Source of the DNA: G963422275 sp963422275
GTDB taxonomy: Bacteria; Pseudomonadota; Alphaproteobacteria; Rhodobacterales; Rhodobacteraceae
Assembly (NCBI GenBank): GCA_963422275.1
Contig: OY729418.1
Span: 2,790,001-2,854,000 of the forward strand
DNA: 64,000 nucleotides
Direction: 5' to 3'
A program made the position numbers and the translations under genes. The notes beneath the pieces were generated by a model. The model made no database searches. It worked only from the letters and a program-made list of their open reading frames with translations, and was not told the origin of the DNA. The stretch's first letter is position 1. Each line of letters begins with the position of its first letter. This document shows, in pieces, positions 1 through 8,597 of this stretch.

Positions 1-129
1 GGTCGGCTTGGCGAAGAAGCCATCCGCCGCGTTCAGCCACGAACTCGAGGTCGGAGTGAAATGGAAAGTCCTGCGCCGGTACCGGGCGAGCCAGTCGCAA
101 ACCGCCTCGTGCGGCGGCTCTTGGGTTAA
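1..129 (-). pseudogene. IS630-family transposase fragment (runs off window start)
   Basis: Read on the minus strand, about 42 codons contain HFTPTSSSWLNAADGFFAK. This is the C-terminal catalytic-domain signature of IS630/Tc1-like DDE transposases (usual form HFTPT-x-SWLN-x-VE-x-FF). The conserved VE before the FF is replaced by AD, so the catalytic glutamate appears to be missing. No start is visible upstream on the minus strand and the reading frame ends near 129, so the N-terminal part is lost. The downstream end lies outside the window. I read this as a dead fragment. Confidence 0.6.
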
Positions 130-663
130 TCACACGACTTAATTGACCTTCTTGGCCGTCATCAGCTTGTTGCCAAACGGGCATGTCCTGTTCCAAGGCA
201 GGCTGTCGGCACCTCCCTGCATAAAGCCCTTCTGCCAACGTCAGACGCAACGCTTGTCTCGCCGGACGTCCCGGCAATTTCCATGATGCCCAGACCCTGT
301 TCGCTGAGTGGGGGATGATGTGCGACCGCCGCGCCTGCTTCTGCGGCCGGTTCCTGTCAGCGACGGTCTGCTGTAAACGCCAACGATCGTCGGATGGCAC
401 CGTGAATGACACACTTGATCGCATATCTCCTCACAGGCTGCCAAGAAAGGCGAATCTGTCGAGGCAATAAGACAAAAGCAACCCACTGGCAAACATCATG
501 CGATAGTTGGCAAGCCAGAACAGACAACCGAAACCGTACTGCTTCCGATCTTCTGGCAAATCATCTGCACTTGCTGGTTTCAGGTGCAGGTAAAACCGTA
601 GGTCCGTGTTTTCAATACTGCAGGCACCCTTTCATAAGAGAGCCTCCATTATCCTTGGATACA
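130..663. other. Intergenic stretch with no recognisable gene
   Basis: About 530 bases between two transposase relics. The short open frames on both strands show no family signature and none has a convincing ribosome binding site. Most likely decayed mobile-element DNA. Confidence 0.4.
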
Positions 664-829
664 GGCGTGTTTTGGGTCTTGGTGCGGTGATTTCGAGTCA
701 TGGACAACAAAGTTGGCCATTCAATTTCGATGGGGCGGAATTCAGACGGTTTCACGCCATTTTACCCCATTTCACGCTCTGTCCCCGCCTCTTCGCTTCC
801 TGCGACCCCGCTTGTTCCGCCAATTTTGT
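664..829 (-). mobile_element. 3' end of a decayed IS5-family element
   Basis: The minus strand reads KLAEQAGSQEAKRRGQSVKW and then a stop at 752-754. This matches, at the same distance from a stop, the last residues (QEAKGKRQSPKMGEP) of the IS5-type relic at 60726-61440. The non-coding bases beyond the stop also align over about 90 bp (for example GGTGATTTCGAGTCATGGAC here against GGTGATTTTGGAGTCTTGGAC there). Only about 25 codons of transposase plus the right end of the element remain. Confidence 0.6.
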
Positions 830-892
830 CTTGAACAACCGGTGAAGCTACTTGAACAACTGGTGAAGCTATTTGACCAACCCGTCGATTAC
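830..892 (+). repeat. Three tandem 21-bp repeats
   Basis: Units start at 830, 851 and 872. The first two differ by one base (core TTGAACAACYGGTGAAGCTA); the third is diverged but keeps TTGAcCAACc. The array begins one base after the surviving IS5 coding tail, exactly where homology to the other IS5 relic stops, which suggests the repeat arose at a breakpoint. Confidence 0.7.
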
Positions 893-1030
893 TTTACTTG
901 GCTCTGGAGCGAGTTCGGTGCTTTGGCCAGAAGCAGCAACTGATGAAGAGGCGGAATTTTTGATACTCATTCTGGGCTTCTGGTGCTATGATCTTGCCAA
1001 ACTGAATGGGCCGTGCTGTCCATGCAAATG

Positions 1031-1045
1031 CTAGTCTTGGACTAG
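1031..1045 (+). promoter_or_regulatory. Small hairpin at the proX ribosome binding site
   Basis: CTAGTC-TTG-GACTAG forms a 6-bp stem whose 3' arm touches the purine-rich Shine-Dalgarno stretch GGGGGAGA (1045-1052) just before the ATG at 1058. Pairing could hide part of the ribosome binding site. No factor can be assigned, and such a short palindrome could be chance. Confidence 0.3.
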
Positions 1046-1057
1046 GGGGAGATTGGA

Positions 1058-2011
1058 ATGAAGAAGTTTTTTGCTGCCAGTGTGGTCACTGGCATGGTGG
1101 GGTGCGGCGCAATGGCGGCCGAATTGGGGGACGTGGACGACCCAATCAAGCTCGCGATCAACGAGTGGACCGGGCAACATGTGGCAACCCGCATCGGGGG
1201 CCGGATGCTCGAGGAAGCAGGATACAATGTGGAGTACGTGAGCGCCGGATATATGAGCATGTTCGATGCAATGGCAGACGGCGACCTGCATGCTGCGCTT
1301 GAAATATGGACGTCGAACGTCTCTGAACGCTTTGGTCAACTCGAGGCTGAAGGGAAGGTCGTGGACATTTCCGGATTGGGGCTCGCCGCACGGGAAGGCT
1401 TTGCCTATCCAGCACATGTGGCTGAGATCTGCCCCGGCCTTCCGGCTTGGGAGGCGCTGGCGGCCTGCGCAGGCCAATTCGCGACCGCGGAAACACTTCC
1501 GATGGGACGCCTTCTTGACTATCCAGCCGAATGGGGAACACCGGGAGCGGACCGCATTGCCGGCCTCGAACTGCCGTTCAAGGCGGTTCCAGCAGGCTCG
1601 GAAGGCGCGCTGGTGACAGAAATCCGCGCATCCGTAGAAAAGGGCAGCCCGCTGGTTGTCGTGTTCTGGCAGCCGCATTGGGCGGTATCGGCATTTGACC
1701 TTAATTGGGTCGCGCTTCCCGAGGGAACGGCGGAATGCTACGATGATCCTGCTTGGGGGCCGAACCCGAACGCTACTGCCGACTGCGACTTCATTCCGAC
1801 GAGGATATTCAAGGCCGGTTGGGCTGGCATGAAGGACAAGTGGCCTGCTGCGTACGAGATTCTTGAGGGATACATGCTGGCCACGGAAGACCAGCAACCT
1901 CTCATGGGAGCCATTGATGTCGACGGGCGACCCCTCGAGGAAGTTGTAGACGAGTGGATGGCGGCTAACGAGTCCAAATGGAAGCCGGTGGTCGAAGCCG
2001 CAATTAACTAG
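1058..2011 (+). CDS. proX: Glycine betaine/proline-type ABC transporter substrate-binding protein (OpuAC/ProX family)
   Basis: 317 residues beginning with a short signal peptide (MKKFFAASVVTGMVGCGAMA). The mature part has the OpuAC-family layout: an N-terminal lobe opening PIKLAINEWTGQHVATRIGG, a GYMSMFDAMADGDLHAALEIW segment and aromatic residues (W, Y) suited to cage a quaternary amine. A cysteine before the cleavage site could allow lipidation, but no clean lipobox follows. It would capture glycine betaine, choline or a related betaine in the periplasm for the ATPase and permease encoded directly downstream (14 and about 1,075 bases on). The start is set by GGGGGAGA seven bases before the ATG. 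The family is secure; the exact ligand is inferred. Confidence 0.85.
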   Translation: MKKFFAASVVTGMVGCGAMAAELGDVDDPIKLAINEWTGQHVATRIGGRMLEEAGYNVEYVSAGYMSMFDAMADGDLHAALEIWTSNVSERFGQLEAEGKVVDISGLGLAAREGFAYPAHVAEICPGLPAWEALAACAGQFATAETLPMGRLLDYPAEWGTPGADRIAGLELPFKAVPAGSEGALVTEIRASVEKGSPLVVVFWQPHWAVSAFDLNWVALPEGTAECYDDPAWGPNPNATADCDFIPTRIFKAGWAGMKDKWPAAYEILEGYMLATEDQQPLMGAIDVDGRPLEEVVDEWMAANESKWKPVVEAAIN

Positions 2012-2024
2012 GGTTTTTTGACCC

Positions 2025-3089
2025 ATGCCGCGCGAAAGCGGCGGGAATGCGATTTCCTGCAGTGACTTGTGGATGGTGTTCGGGGAGCGCGCGAGCCGCG
2101 AATTATCGTCCGTCAAGACCACGTCACCAAGCAATAACGTTGAAGAAATTGCCGCTGAACTGGCCGGCCGGGGACTCATTCCGGCCGTTCAGGATGTCTC
2201 CTTCGACGTACTCGACGGTGAACTGTTTGTTATAATGGGTCTTTCGGGGTCTGGAAAGTCGACGCTTGTGCGCTGCCTCGCGCGTTTGCAGGAGCCTACC
2301 GCTGGCTCTGTCGTCATTGACGGTGAAAATCTGCTGTCTGCGTCTAGCAAACGACTGACCGAGCTTCGCCGCGAGAAACTCGGGATGGTCTTCCAGCACT
2401 TCGGTCTTTTTCCACACATGACGGTCATCGGGAATGTAGCGTTCCCGCTCAAGATGCAGGGACGGCCAGCTAATGAGCGCAAGGACCGTGCACTGGAAGT
2501 GTTGGAACTGGTCGGTCTGGCCGGAAGGGAAGATGCATATCCGAGGGAACTGTCCGGAGGTCAGCGGCAGCGGGTTGGGATCGCCCGCTCGCTTGCGGTC
2601 AATCCAGCGATCTGGTTTTTGGACGAGCCGTTCTCGGCGCTTGACCCATTGATCAGGCGGCAGTTGCAGGACGAGTTCCTCGAACTTCAAAAGGGATTGC
2701 GAAAGTCCATTGTGTTCATCACCCACGACATTGCCGAGGCGCTGAAACTTGCCGATCGCATTGCAATCATGCGGAACGGCCGCATTGTCCAAATGGGGAC
2801 ACCGACAGACATTGTCCTGAAGCCGGTTGATGACTACGTTCGGGAGTTCGCGCGAGATGTTGCGAAGGGGCGCCACGCAACTGTATCCTCGGTCATGCAC
2901 AAGAAGCTTGCGGACGCCGTCGATGTCGATCCCGAACAATGCCTTGACTGCGACATGACCCTTGACGACGCGCTTGCGGCGTGTTGCGTGAGTTATGGTC
3001 CCGTGCCCGTCAAGGATGGGGACGGAAATATTGTCGGAATCGTGCATCCAAAAGATCTGGCAAGTGCCGCGCAGGTCGAGGTTGCATGA
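2025..3089 (+). CDS. proV: Glycine betaine/proline-type ABC transporter ATP-binding protein
   Basis: 354 residues. Walker A GLSGSGKST, Q-loop VFQHFGLFPH, signature LSGGQRQRVGIARS, Walker B WFLDEPFSALD and the H-loop FITHD are all intact, so it should hydrolyse ATP and drive the importer. The roughly 60 residues before the Walker A region follow the OpuAA/ProV pattern. After the ATPase core (about residue 270) the C-terminal tail is short for a ProV-type regulatory CBS region and ends GIVHPKDLASA, resembling a single degenerate CBS motif. It starts 13 bases after proX and ends four bases into the permease gene (ATGA overlap), so the three are translated as one operon. Confidence 0.88.
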   Translation: MPRESGGNAISCSDLWMVFGERASRELSSVKTTSPSNNVEEIAAELAGRGLIPAVQDVSFDVLDGELFVIMGLSGSGKSTLVRCLARLQEPTAGSVVIDGENLLSASSKRLTELRREKLGMVFQHFGLFPHMTVIGNVAFPLKMQGRPANERKDRALEVLELVGLAGREDAYPRELSGGQRQRVGIARSLAVNPAIWFLDEPFSALDPLIRRQLQDEFLELQKGLRKSIVFITHDIAEALKLADRIAIMRNGRIVQMGTPTDIVLKPVDDYVREFARDVAKGRHATVSSVMHKKLADAVDVDPEQCLDCDMTLDDALAACCVSYGPVPVKDGDGNIVGIVHPKDLASAAQVEVA

Positions 3090-5149
3090 CTGCAACTTCC
3101 GCTGTTTGCAGCGCCAACCCTAGAATTGATCTCGCCCGCCCGAACAGCCTTGCCGTGGCGGTTTTGGTTGTAGCTTACTTGACGTTACCACTGTCCGCGC
3201 ATTTTCCTTGGCTCACGGCGTGGCCGTCAGAATGGACTCTGCCGCTTACCGAGTGGGTTGGCATCTCGCTCCGATGGTTTCTGGGATTTGCAAAGCCGAC
3301 CGTCAGAGTGTTTTCCTGGCTGCTCGAGTTTCCGATGAGCTGGATAAACTTGGGGTTGGCGCATACGCCTTGGCAATTGATCGTTGCCGTTGTCTCGGCG
3401 GTTGGATGGAAGCTGGGTGGAATTCGCCTTGCGGCTCTCGGCTTTCTGGGACTGATCTTCATTCTCCTTTCGGGATACTGGATCGAGGCGATGAACACCT
3501 TGGCGCTGATTTTCGTATCAGTTCCGCTGGCCTTGATCATCGGGTTGTTGATCGGACTGCTTGCCTACGAGATTCCGAGAGTGAAGGGTGTCGTCGAGGC
3601 GACACTCGACGTCATGCAGACGATTCCGACCTTTGCCTACCTCACGCCATTGCTGCTGCTCTTTGGTTTCGGCCCGGTCGTCGGTCTGATCGCGTCGGCC
3701 ATATATGCGGCGCCTCCGATGGCTAGGAACACCCTCTTGGGACTTGAAAGGGTTGACGGCGAGATCAAGGAAGCGGCCAAGATGTCGGGCGGAACCCGTT
3801 TTCAACAACTGTTCTTTATCGAAATTCCGTCGGCAGCCCGCCAGATCATGATTGGAATCAACCAGTGCCTCATGGCTGCATTGTCCATGGTCATCATTGC
3901 TGCAGTGATCGGAGGATATGACGACATCGGCTGGGAAGTGCTGCTCACCATGCGAAAAGCGCAGTTTGGACAGGCGCTTCTGGCCGGGCTGGTCGTTGTC
4001 GTGTTCGCGGTCGTAATCGATCGGTTGTCCGGAGCTCTTGCACTTGAGCGCCGCAAGTATGACAACCGAGTCGCGATAGGGATTTTAGGTGCCGGGCTAC
4101 TGGCCCTTCTGTTTTGGTACGGAAGGGACCCAGCCGCGTTTGCTGTCCTCGATGCAACTGCGAAGTCCGTTGATCAGGCTTTGGGTGATTTCACGTCCGC
4201 CAAGGGCGCGGAGCTCGAGCGGGTAAAGAACGGCGCAATGTATTTCGGCTTGCTTCCGCTGCGCATCGGACTCGACGACTCGGTTCTTCCCTTCACTTGG
4301 GGCTTCGCTTGGACTTCGACGATGTCGTGGGCCTTGGTGGGTGCAGCTTCCGCATTAGGAGCATGGCTTGCGCTCAAGCGGAGGGTTGCCTTCGCTGTCG
4401 GCGTGGTCGTCGCCGCCATCGTTCTTGAAACGGGCATTTCCCAACTCCCATGGATATTGGTGCTTACCGGAGTCGGGGCGATATCATGGGCATCTGGAGG
4501 GTTTCGGCTTGCCCGTCTCTCGGTGCTGCTGCTTGGCTTGATTCTGATTTCGGGCCTTTGGGAACGAGCGCTGCTTTCAGTTTACCTTTGCGGCTCGGCC
4601 GTCTTCGCCTGTGCTGTGGTCGGGGGGCTTCTAGGCCTTCTATGCGCTGTCAGCCAAGCCGCCTGGCGGATTTTCCGGCCAATGTGCGACTTGCTCCAGA
4701 CGATACCGCTATTTGTGCTGCTCATTCCGGTTCTGATGTTCTTCCAGATCGGGGAGTTCACTGCGTTTCTGGCAATTTGCGCCTATGCCATTGTTCCAAT
4801 GATTCGATACACCTACCATGGGCTGGTCAATACGCCGCCTGAACTTGTCGAAGCTGCGGCGGCTTCGGGAGCAACACGTACGCAGATCATGTACGAGGTG
4901 CGCATGCCGTATGCTGCCCCTACCATCCTGTTGGGCCTGAACCAGACAATTCTGTTTGCTTTCGCGATGCTCGTCATAGCCGCACTTGTGGGCACGACGG
5001 GGCTTGGACAGTCGATATATATCGCACTTGGTTCGGCGGATGTCGGACTTGGGGTTTCATCTGGCGCTGCAATGGCAATACTTGCATTTGTCGCAGACCG
5101 GATCGTGCAGGGGTTTGCGGAAGGGCGCCGCCAGGCACTTGGACTCTGA
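3086..5149 (+). CDS. proW: ABC transporter permease with two fused ProW-type membrane domains
   Basis: About 687 residues, roughly twice a standard ProW. I place the start at the ATG at 3086, which overlaps the ATPase stop as ATGA; an upstream in-frame ATG would overlap the ATPase by about 100 bases. Two binding-protein-dependent permease domains are visible. Domain 1 has the EAA-type cytoplasmic loop EIKEAAKMSGGTRFQQLFFI near residue 230; domain 2 has ELVEAAAASGATRTQIMYEV near residue 590. Both carry the preceding D-MQTIPTFAYL / D-LLQTIPLFVLL helix. Each polypeptide could therefore supply the complete transmembrane path. Fused double permeases are known for quaternary-amine importers of alphaproteobacteria. 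Confidence 0.85.
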   Translation: MTATSAVCSANPRIDLARPNSLAVAVLVVAYLTLPLSAHFPWLTAWPSEWTLPLTEWVGISLRWFLGFAKPTVRVFSWLLEFPMSWINLGLAHTPWQLIVAVVSAVGWKLGGIRLAALGFLGLIFILLSGYWIEAMNTLALIFVSVPLALIIGLLIGLLAYEIPRVKGVVEATLDVMQTIPTFAYLTPLLLLFGFGPVVGLIASAIYAAPPMARNTLLGLERVDGEIKEAAKMSGGTRFQQLFFIEIPSAARQIMIGINQCLMAALSMVIIAAVIGGYDDIGWEVLLTMRKAQFGQALLAGLVVVVFAVVIDRLSGALALERRKYDNRVAIGILGAGLLALLFWYGRDPAAFAVLDATAKSVDQALGDFTSAKGAELERVKNGAMYFGLLPLRIGLDDSVLPFTWGFAWTSTMSWALVGAASALGAWLALKRRVAFAVGVVVAAIVLETGISQLPWILVLTGVGAISWASGGFRLARLSVLLLGLILISGLWERALLSVYLCGSAVFACAVVGGLLGLLCAVSQAAWRIFRPMCDLLQTIPLFVLLIPVLMFFQIGEFTAFLAICAYAIVPMIRYTYHGLVNTPPELVEAAAASGATRTQIMYEVRMPYAAPTILLGLNQTILFAFAMLVIAALVGTTGLGQSIYIALGSADVGLGVSSGAAMAILAFVADRIVQGFAEGRRQALGL

Positions 5150-5197
5150 AAGCATGCACGACTGGAATCACCTGTTGGTTTCCCCAGCTTCCGACAC

Positions 5198-5239
5198 TTG
5201 ACGGCAACGGACCGCGTGAGGCCACATCGCGTCCGTCAA
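5198..5239. terminator. Structured stem-loop downstream of the proXVW operon
   Basis: TTGACGG (5198-5204) pairs with CCGTCAA (5233-5239), and inner bases CGGACCGCG/CGCGTCCG extend the pairing with one bulge. It lies about 50 bases after the permease stop and before the oppositely oriented tRNA gene. There is no run of T, so intrinsic termination is only a possibility. Confidence 0.35.
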
Positions 5240-5270
5240 GGGTTCGCAATGAAATCCGGCAGACGCTTGC

Positions 5271-5347
5271 TGGTAGCGGAGGAGGGACTTGAACCCCCGA
5301 CACGCGGATTATGATTCCGCTGCTCTAACCAACTGAGCTACTCCGCC
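5271..5347 (-). tRNA. tRNA-Met(CAT), elongator type
   Basis: The minus strand folds as a full cloverleaf of 77 nt including an encoded CCA. The anticodon stem is GCGGA/TCCGC around the loop ATCATAA (anticodon CAT). The D-arm reads AGCTCAGTTGGTTAGAGC and the T-arm GGGGGTTCAAGTCCCTC. The acceptor begins G1 opposite U72, and the anticodon stem lacks the three G-C pairs of the initiator, so this is elongator Met rather than fMet. Ile2 (lysidine-modified CAT) is less likely from overall similarity to alphaproteobacterial elongator tRNA-Met. Confidence 0.92.
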
Positions 5348-6267
5348 ACGAGTCGCCAGCTATAATATGGGCAATCTGGGGTCAAGCAATTTGGGGACTG
5401 CTGCAGGCAATCGCTTTTCGATTTCCCGTTTGGTTGCAGTTTGACTGCGTTGCGGACCATGCCGAGCAGAATGTTGCCGTTCGCGTCCCGATGCGTCCGT
5501 GCCCCGCATCCAAGTCGTTGAAAGCGTTCGGGTGCTCCGCGTTTTCCAGATGCTCCAGACAGAGCTTGCATAATTGCGGGGATGCCTTTCAGCGACAGAC
5601 GGGACGTCAAAACTGGCCACGAAGGCAATGAAAGCCATTGCAGCGTGATCACTTGCTTGGAAAGCAACAGCGTTTCCAGCACGTCGGGTTCCAGCGCGAA
5701 CACGCGCAAAGGATCAATAGGCCAATCGCCCCAGTATCGGGCCGTTGCCAATGCGCTCAAGAGCATCTAGCTGCTCTCGCGTCCAGTGAGCCGATGTGCT
5801 TGCTCCCTCCCGGAACGGCTGCGCAAATCGACGTTTAAGGGTCGGCCAGACAACGCAAGAGCAAGAATCCGTGCAAGCCGATGAAAATAGTGAACGGTGC
5901 ACGAAGGTGAGGGAAAAAACAGTTTGCACTGGCGGGACCAGAGGGTCCGGAGTTGTGGAAACCCCGACAGCGACCCCGCGAAATGTGCAGTTTAACGGAT
6001 ACATTGTACACCATACTTGGTCCAGCTAGTTCTGTGACGAGACAACCTGCCATCGGGCCTGTTGGAAACCGGAAAGTGATATTGTTGGCTTGAACAGTGT
6101 CGATGACGGGAGGAGTGGCAATTTGCCTTTTGCATCGCGATTTGCCCCCAAATTCCTGTTTTGAAAATTTCTTCTGGCATCGTCGCTAATGTTGCGATCG
6201 TCTCGAACCATGCATTTTGCAGCTTTGGCCAATTGCCTTGACTGGAACCGGTAGGCATGTTGCATGC
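5348..6267. other. Gene-poor stretch between tRNA-Met and the cox accessory genes
   Basis: About 920 bases. On the minus strand two frames read in succession (near 5714-5830, WTREQLDALERIGNGPILG, then 5338-5766, LRVFALEPDVLETLLLSKQV), as if one coding region had been split by a frameshift. I do not recognise the family and find no start with a ribosome binding site. No other element is evident. Confidence 0.35.
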
Positions 6268-7203
6268 ATGTTCCTTGGCTGGAGAATGTGGTTGGCCGAT
6301 ACAGCAGAATCAATTGAGTTTGTGCAGGAATTGCTCGGCGGCGTCGACTATGTCTGCGGCAGACCGTTAGCCACGGTGGTTTTCCTCGCGCTGAAATTGG
6401 GCAGGCCGCTGTTTTTGGAAGGCGAGGCCGGGGTCGGGAAAACGGAAATCGCGTCCGCACTTGCGGCTTCGCTTGGTCGAAAGCTGATCAGGCTTCAATG
6501 CTACGAAGGACTGGACGCCAACTCGGCAGTCTGCGAATGGAATTTTCCGGCTCAAATGATCGCGATTCGTACGGCCGAGGCGGCTGGAGATGTAAAGCGC
6601 GAGGCCCTCAACAAGGAGCTCTTCGGAGAAGAGTTCTTGGTGGCGAGGCCATTGTTGCAGGCGCTCAGGCCTCACGCAGCCGGAGCGCCTGTGCTGCTCA
6701 TTGACGAAATCGACCGAACTGACGAACCATTCGAGGCGTTCCTGCTCGAAGCCTTGAGCGAGTTTCAGGTAACGGTGCCGGAGCTTGGGACGATTCGGGC
6801 CGAGCAGCCTCCCATCGTGGTGCTCACATCGAACCGGACACGAGAGGTTCACGACGCGCTCAAGCGTCGCTGCCTGTACCACTGGGTCGACTTTCCCGAT
6901 TTTGATCGCGAACTGGAGATCATCAGGACGCGGGCGCCGGACGTTTCGGAAGGCCTCAGTCTGGAAGTTGTGGCATTCGTTCAGAAGTTACGTCGAGAAG
7001 ACCTGTTCAAGAAGCCAGGTGTGGCCGAGGCCATCGATTGGGCCAAGTGCCTGCTTGCTTTGGACGTCATGGAACTCTCGCCGGAGGTGATTTCCGACAC
7101 GCTTGGCGCGGTGCTCAAGTATCAGGATGACATTCGGCGCGTTTATGGACAGAAAGCAGGACGCCTGCTGGAGGAAGCCAAAGTCGAACTAGCGGCAGAC
7201 TGA
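6268..7203 (+). CDS. coxD: MoxR-type AAA ATPase, CoxD-like molybdenum hydroxylase maturation factor
   Basis: About 311 residues. Walker A is GEAGVGKTE, preceded by the family hallmark LATVVFLALKLGRPLFLEGE; Walker B is VLLIDEIDR; sensor-1 lies in VVLTSNRTREVHDAL. CoxD-like MoxR proteins act with a von Willebrand protein (CoxE, encoded next) as chaperones that insert sulphur or metal into the active site of carbon monoxide dehydrogenase and related enzymes. Start uncertain: 6268 has AGG 12 bases upstream, while ATG at 6286 (about 305 residues) also leaves the whole AAA domain intact. Followed after 76 bases by coxE. Confidence 0.82.
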   Translation: MFLGWRMWLADTAESIEFVQELLGGVDYVCGRPLATVVFLALKLGRPLFLEGEAGVGKTEIASALAASLGRKLIRLQCYEGLDANSAVCEWNFPAQMIAIRTAEAAGDVKREALNKELFGEEFLVARPLLQALRPHAAGAPVLLIDEIDRTDEPFEAFLLEALSEFQVTVPELGTIRAEQPPIVVLTSNRTREVHDALKRRCLYHWVDFPDFDRELEIIRTRAPDVSEGLSLEVVAFVQKLRREDLFKKPGVAEAIDWAKCLLALDVMELSPEVISDTLGAVLKYQDDIRRVYGQKAGRLLEEAKVELAAD

Positions 7204-7279
7204 TTCCAAGAATCCGAAAGGGTGACAGCGAAAGACTGGGGAAAACAGCTTCCTACCCCGTTAACGAGGAACTTGGATC

Positions 7280-8545
7280 TTGAACAGCCCGGGCACGAAC
7301 AAGCTCGACGTTCCGGAAGACGGAAAACTTGTGGACAACATTGTCCATTTCGCGCGAGCATTGCGAAGAGCTGGTCTTCCGGTGGGACCGGGTCAGGTAA
7401 TTGGCGCTGTTCGCGCGGTACGCGCTGCCGGTTTCTCGCGCAGAAATGACTTCTATTGGACGTTGCACGCGTGTTTCGTGTCGAAGTCGGAGCAGCGTCG
7501 GGTATTCACTCAGATATTCCGTTTGTACTGGAGGGACCCACGTTTTCTTGAGCACTTGATGAGCATGCTTCGGCCGATGGTAAGGGGGGTTCAGGAGGAG
7601 AGAGAGGCGCAAGCTGCGGAACGGCGCGCCGCTGATGCGCTCATCGGAGACACTTGCGCTCTTGGCGGCGACCAGAAGGGGGCAGGCGATGATGGAGCGG
7701 AAGTGAAGATAGATGCTTCTTTCACGGTTTCCGAACAGGAGCGATTGCGCTCCATGGACTTCGAGCAGATGACCAACGCAGAAATTGCTGATGCAAAAAG
7801 AATGATTTCGAAGTTGGCTTTCCCGGTCAATCAGCTCCCCTCGCGCAGAATGCGCAAGTCCTCTTGCGGTGTTCATCCTGACTGGAGGGCCACGATGCGA
7901 AACGCTGCTGCAGCTGGCGGCGAAGTGCGCGAGATCCAGCGGAAGACATTGAGAGTGAAATGGCCGAGTCTCGTGGCTCTTTGCGACATTTCCGGCAGCA
8001 TGTCCTCATATTCTCGTGTTCTTCTTCATTTCTTGCATGCGGTCACAAACCGAAAGGGCGCCGATTGGTCAAAGGTTCATGCCTTCACCTTCGGAACCAA
8101 GCTGACCAACATCACTCGCCAGCTTGGATTGAGCGATGTTGACGAAGCGCTCGCCGCTGCGGGCGAGGAGGCGAACGATTGGGAAGGCGGGACACGAATC
8201 GGCGAGTGCCTTCGAAGCTTCAATCTGAACTGGTCGAGAAGGGTAATGGGCCAAGGCACCGTCGTTCTGCTCATCACGGACGGCCTTGAGAGCGGATCCC
8301 CTGATCTGCTCGGCCGCGAGATGAAGCGCATCAGATTGTCGTCGCGCCGATTGATCTGGATCAACCCGCTGCTCCGCTGGGAAGGCTACGCCCCCAAGGC
8401 GCGCGGTGTCAGGGAAATGCTTCCGAATGTGGATTGTTTCAGGTCTGCCCATAACATATCTTCATTGGAGGAACTCGCAGACGCCGTATCGAGGGCCGAC
8501 GATGACGGAGAGAAACGGCGTCTGCTGGCAACAATGACTGGCTGA
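7280..8545 (+). CDS. coxE: VWA-domain protein, CoxE family
   Basis: 421 residues starting at TTG (7280), chosen because GAGGA lies about ten bases upstream and no ATG is suitably placed. The N-terminal half is the helical CoxE region (VHFARALRRAGLPVGPGQV). The C-terminal half is a von Willebrand A domain with a complete metal-ion-dependent adhesion site: CDISGSMSS (DxSxS), GGTRIG and LLITDG. Such proteins partner a MoxR ATPase in maturing molybdenum hydroxylases, consistent with the gene immediately before it. The charged stretch QEEREAQAAERRAADA near residue 110 is probably a flexible linker. Confidence 0.85.
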   Translation: MNSPGTNKLDVPEDGKLVDNIVHFARALRRAGLPVGPGQVIGAVRAVRAAGFSRRNDFYWTLHACFVSKSEQRRVFTQIFRLYWRDPRFLEHLMSMLRPMVRGVQEEREAQAAERRAADALIGDTCALGGDQKGAGDDGAEVKIDASFTVSEQERLRSMDFEQMTNAEIADAKRMISKLAFPVNQLPSRRMRKSSCGVHPDWRATMRNAAAAGGEVREIQRKTLRVKWPSLVALCDISGSMSSYSRVLLHFLHAVTNRKGADWSKVHAFTFGTKLTNITRQLGLSDVDEALAAAGEEANDWEGGTRIGECLRSFNLNWSRRVMGQGTVVLLITDGLESGSPDLLGREMKRIRLSSRRLIWINPLLRWEGYAPKARGVREMLPNVDCFRSAHNISSLEELADAVSRADDDGEKRRLLATMTG

Positions 8546-8597
8546 GCTGGCTGGGATTGAATGTCGAATTGGAATCTGCGGAACGCATGACTGCGCG

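Noticed and set aside
830..892. CRISPR-like array
   Set aside because: The repeats are directly adjacent without spacers and there are no cas genes.
850..1057. Riboswitch upstream of the glycine betaine importer
   Set aside because: No conserved riboswitch fold or motif could be recognised; only a small hairpin at the ribosome binding site is visible.
1031..2179. Long open frame (382 codons) antisense to proX
   Set aside because: No family motif or ribosome binding site; the plus-strand gene is unambiguous and the antisense frame follows from codon bias.
2124..3095. Long open frame (323 codons) antisense to proV
   Set aside because: Same reason: it shadows an ATPase gene whose motifs are all intact.
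5271..5347. Initiator tRNA-fMet or tRNA-Ile2 for the CAT anticodon
   Set aside because: The anticodon stem lacks the three G-C pairs of the initiator and the overall sequence is that of elongator tRNA-Met; Ile2 cannot be fully excluded.
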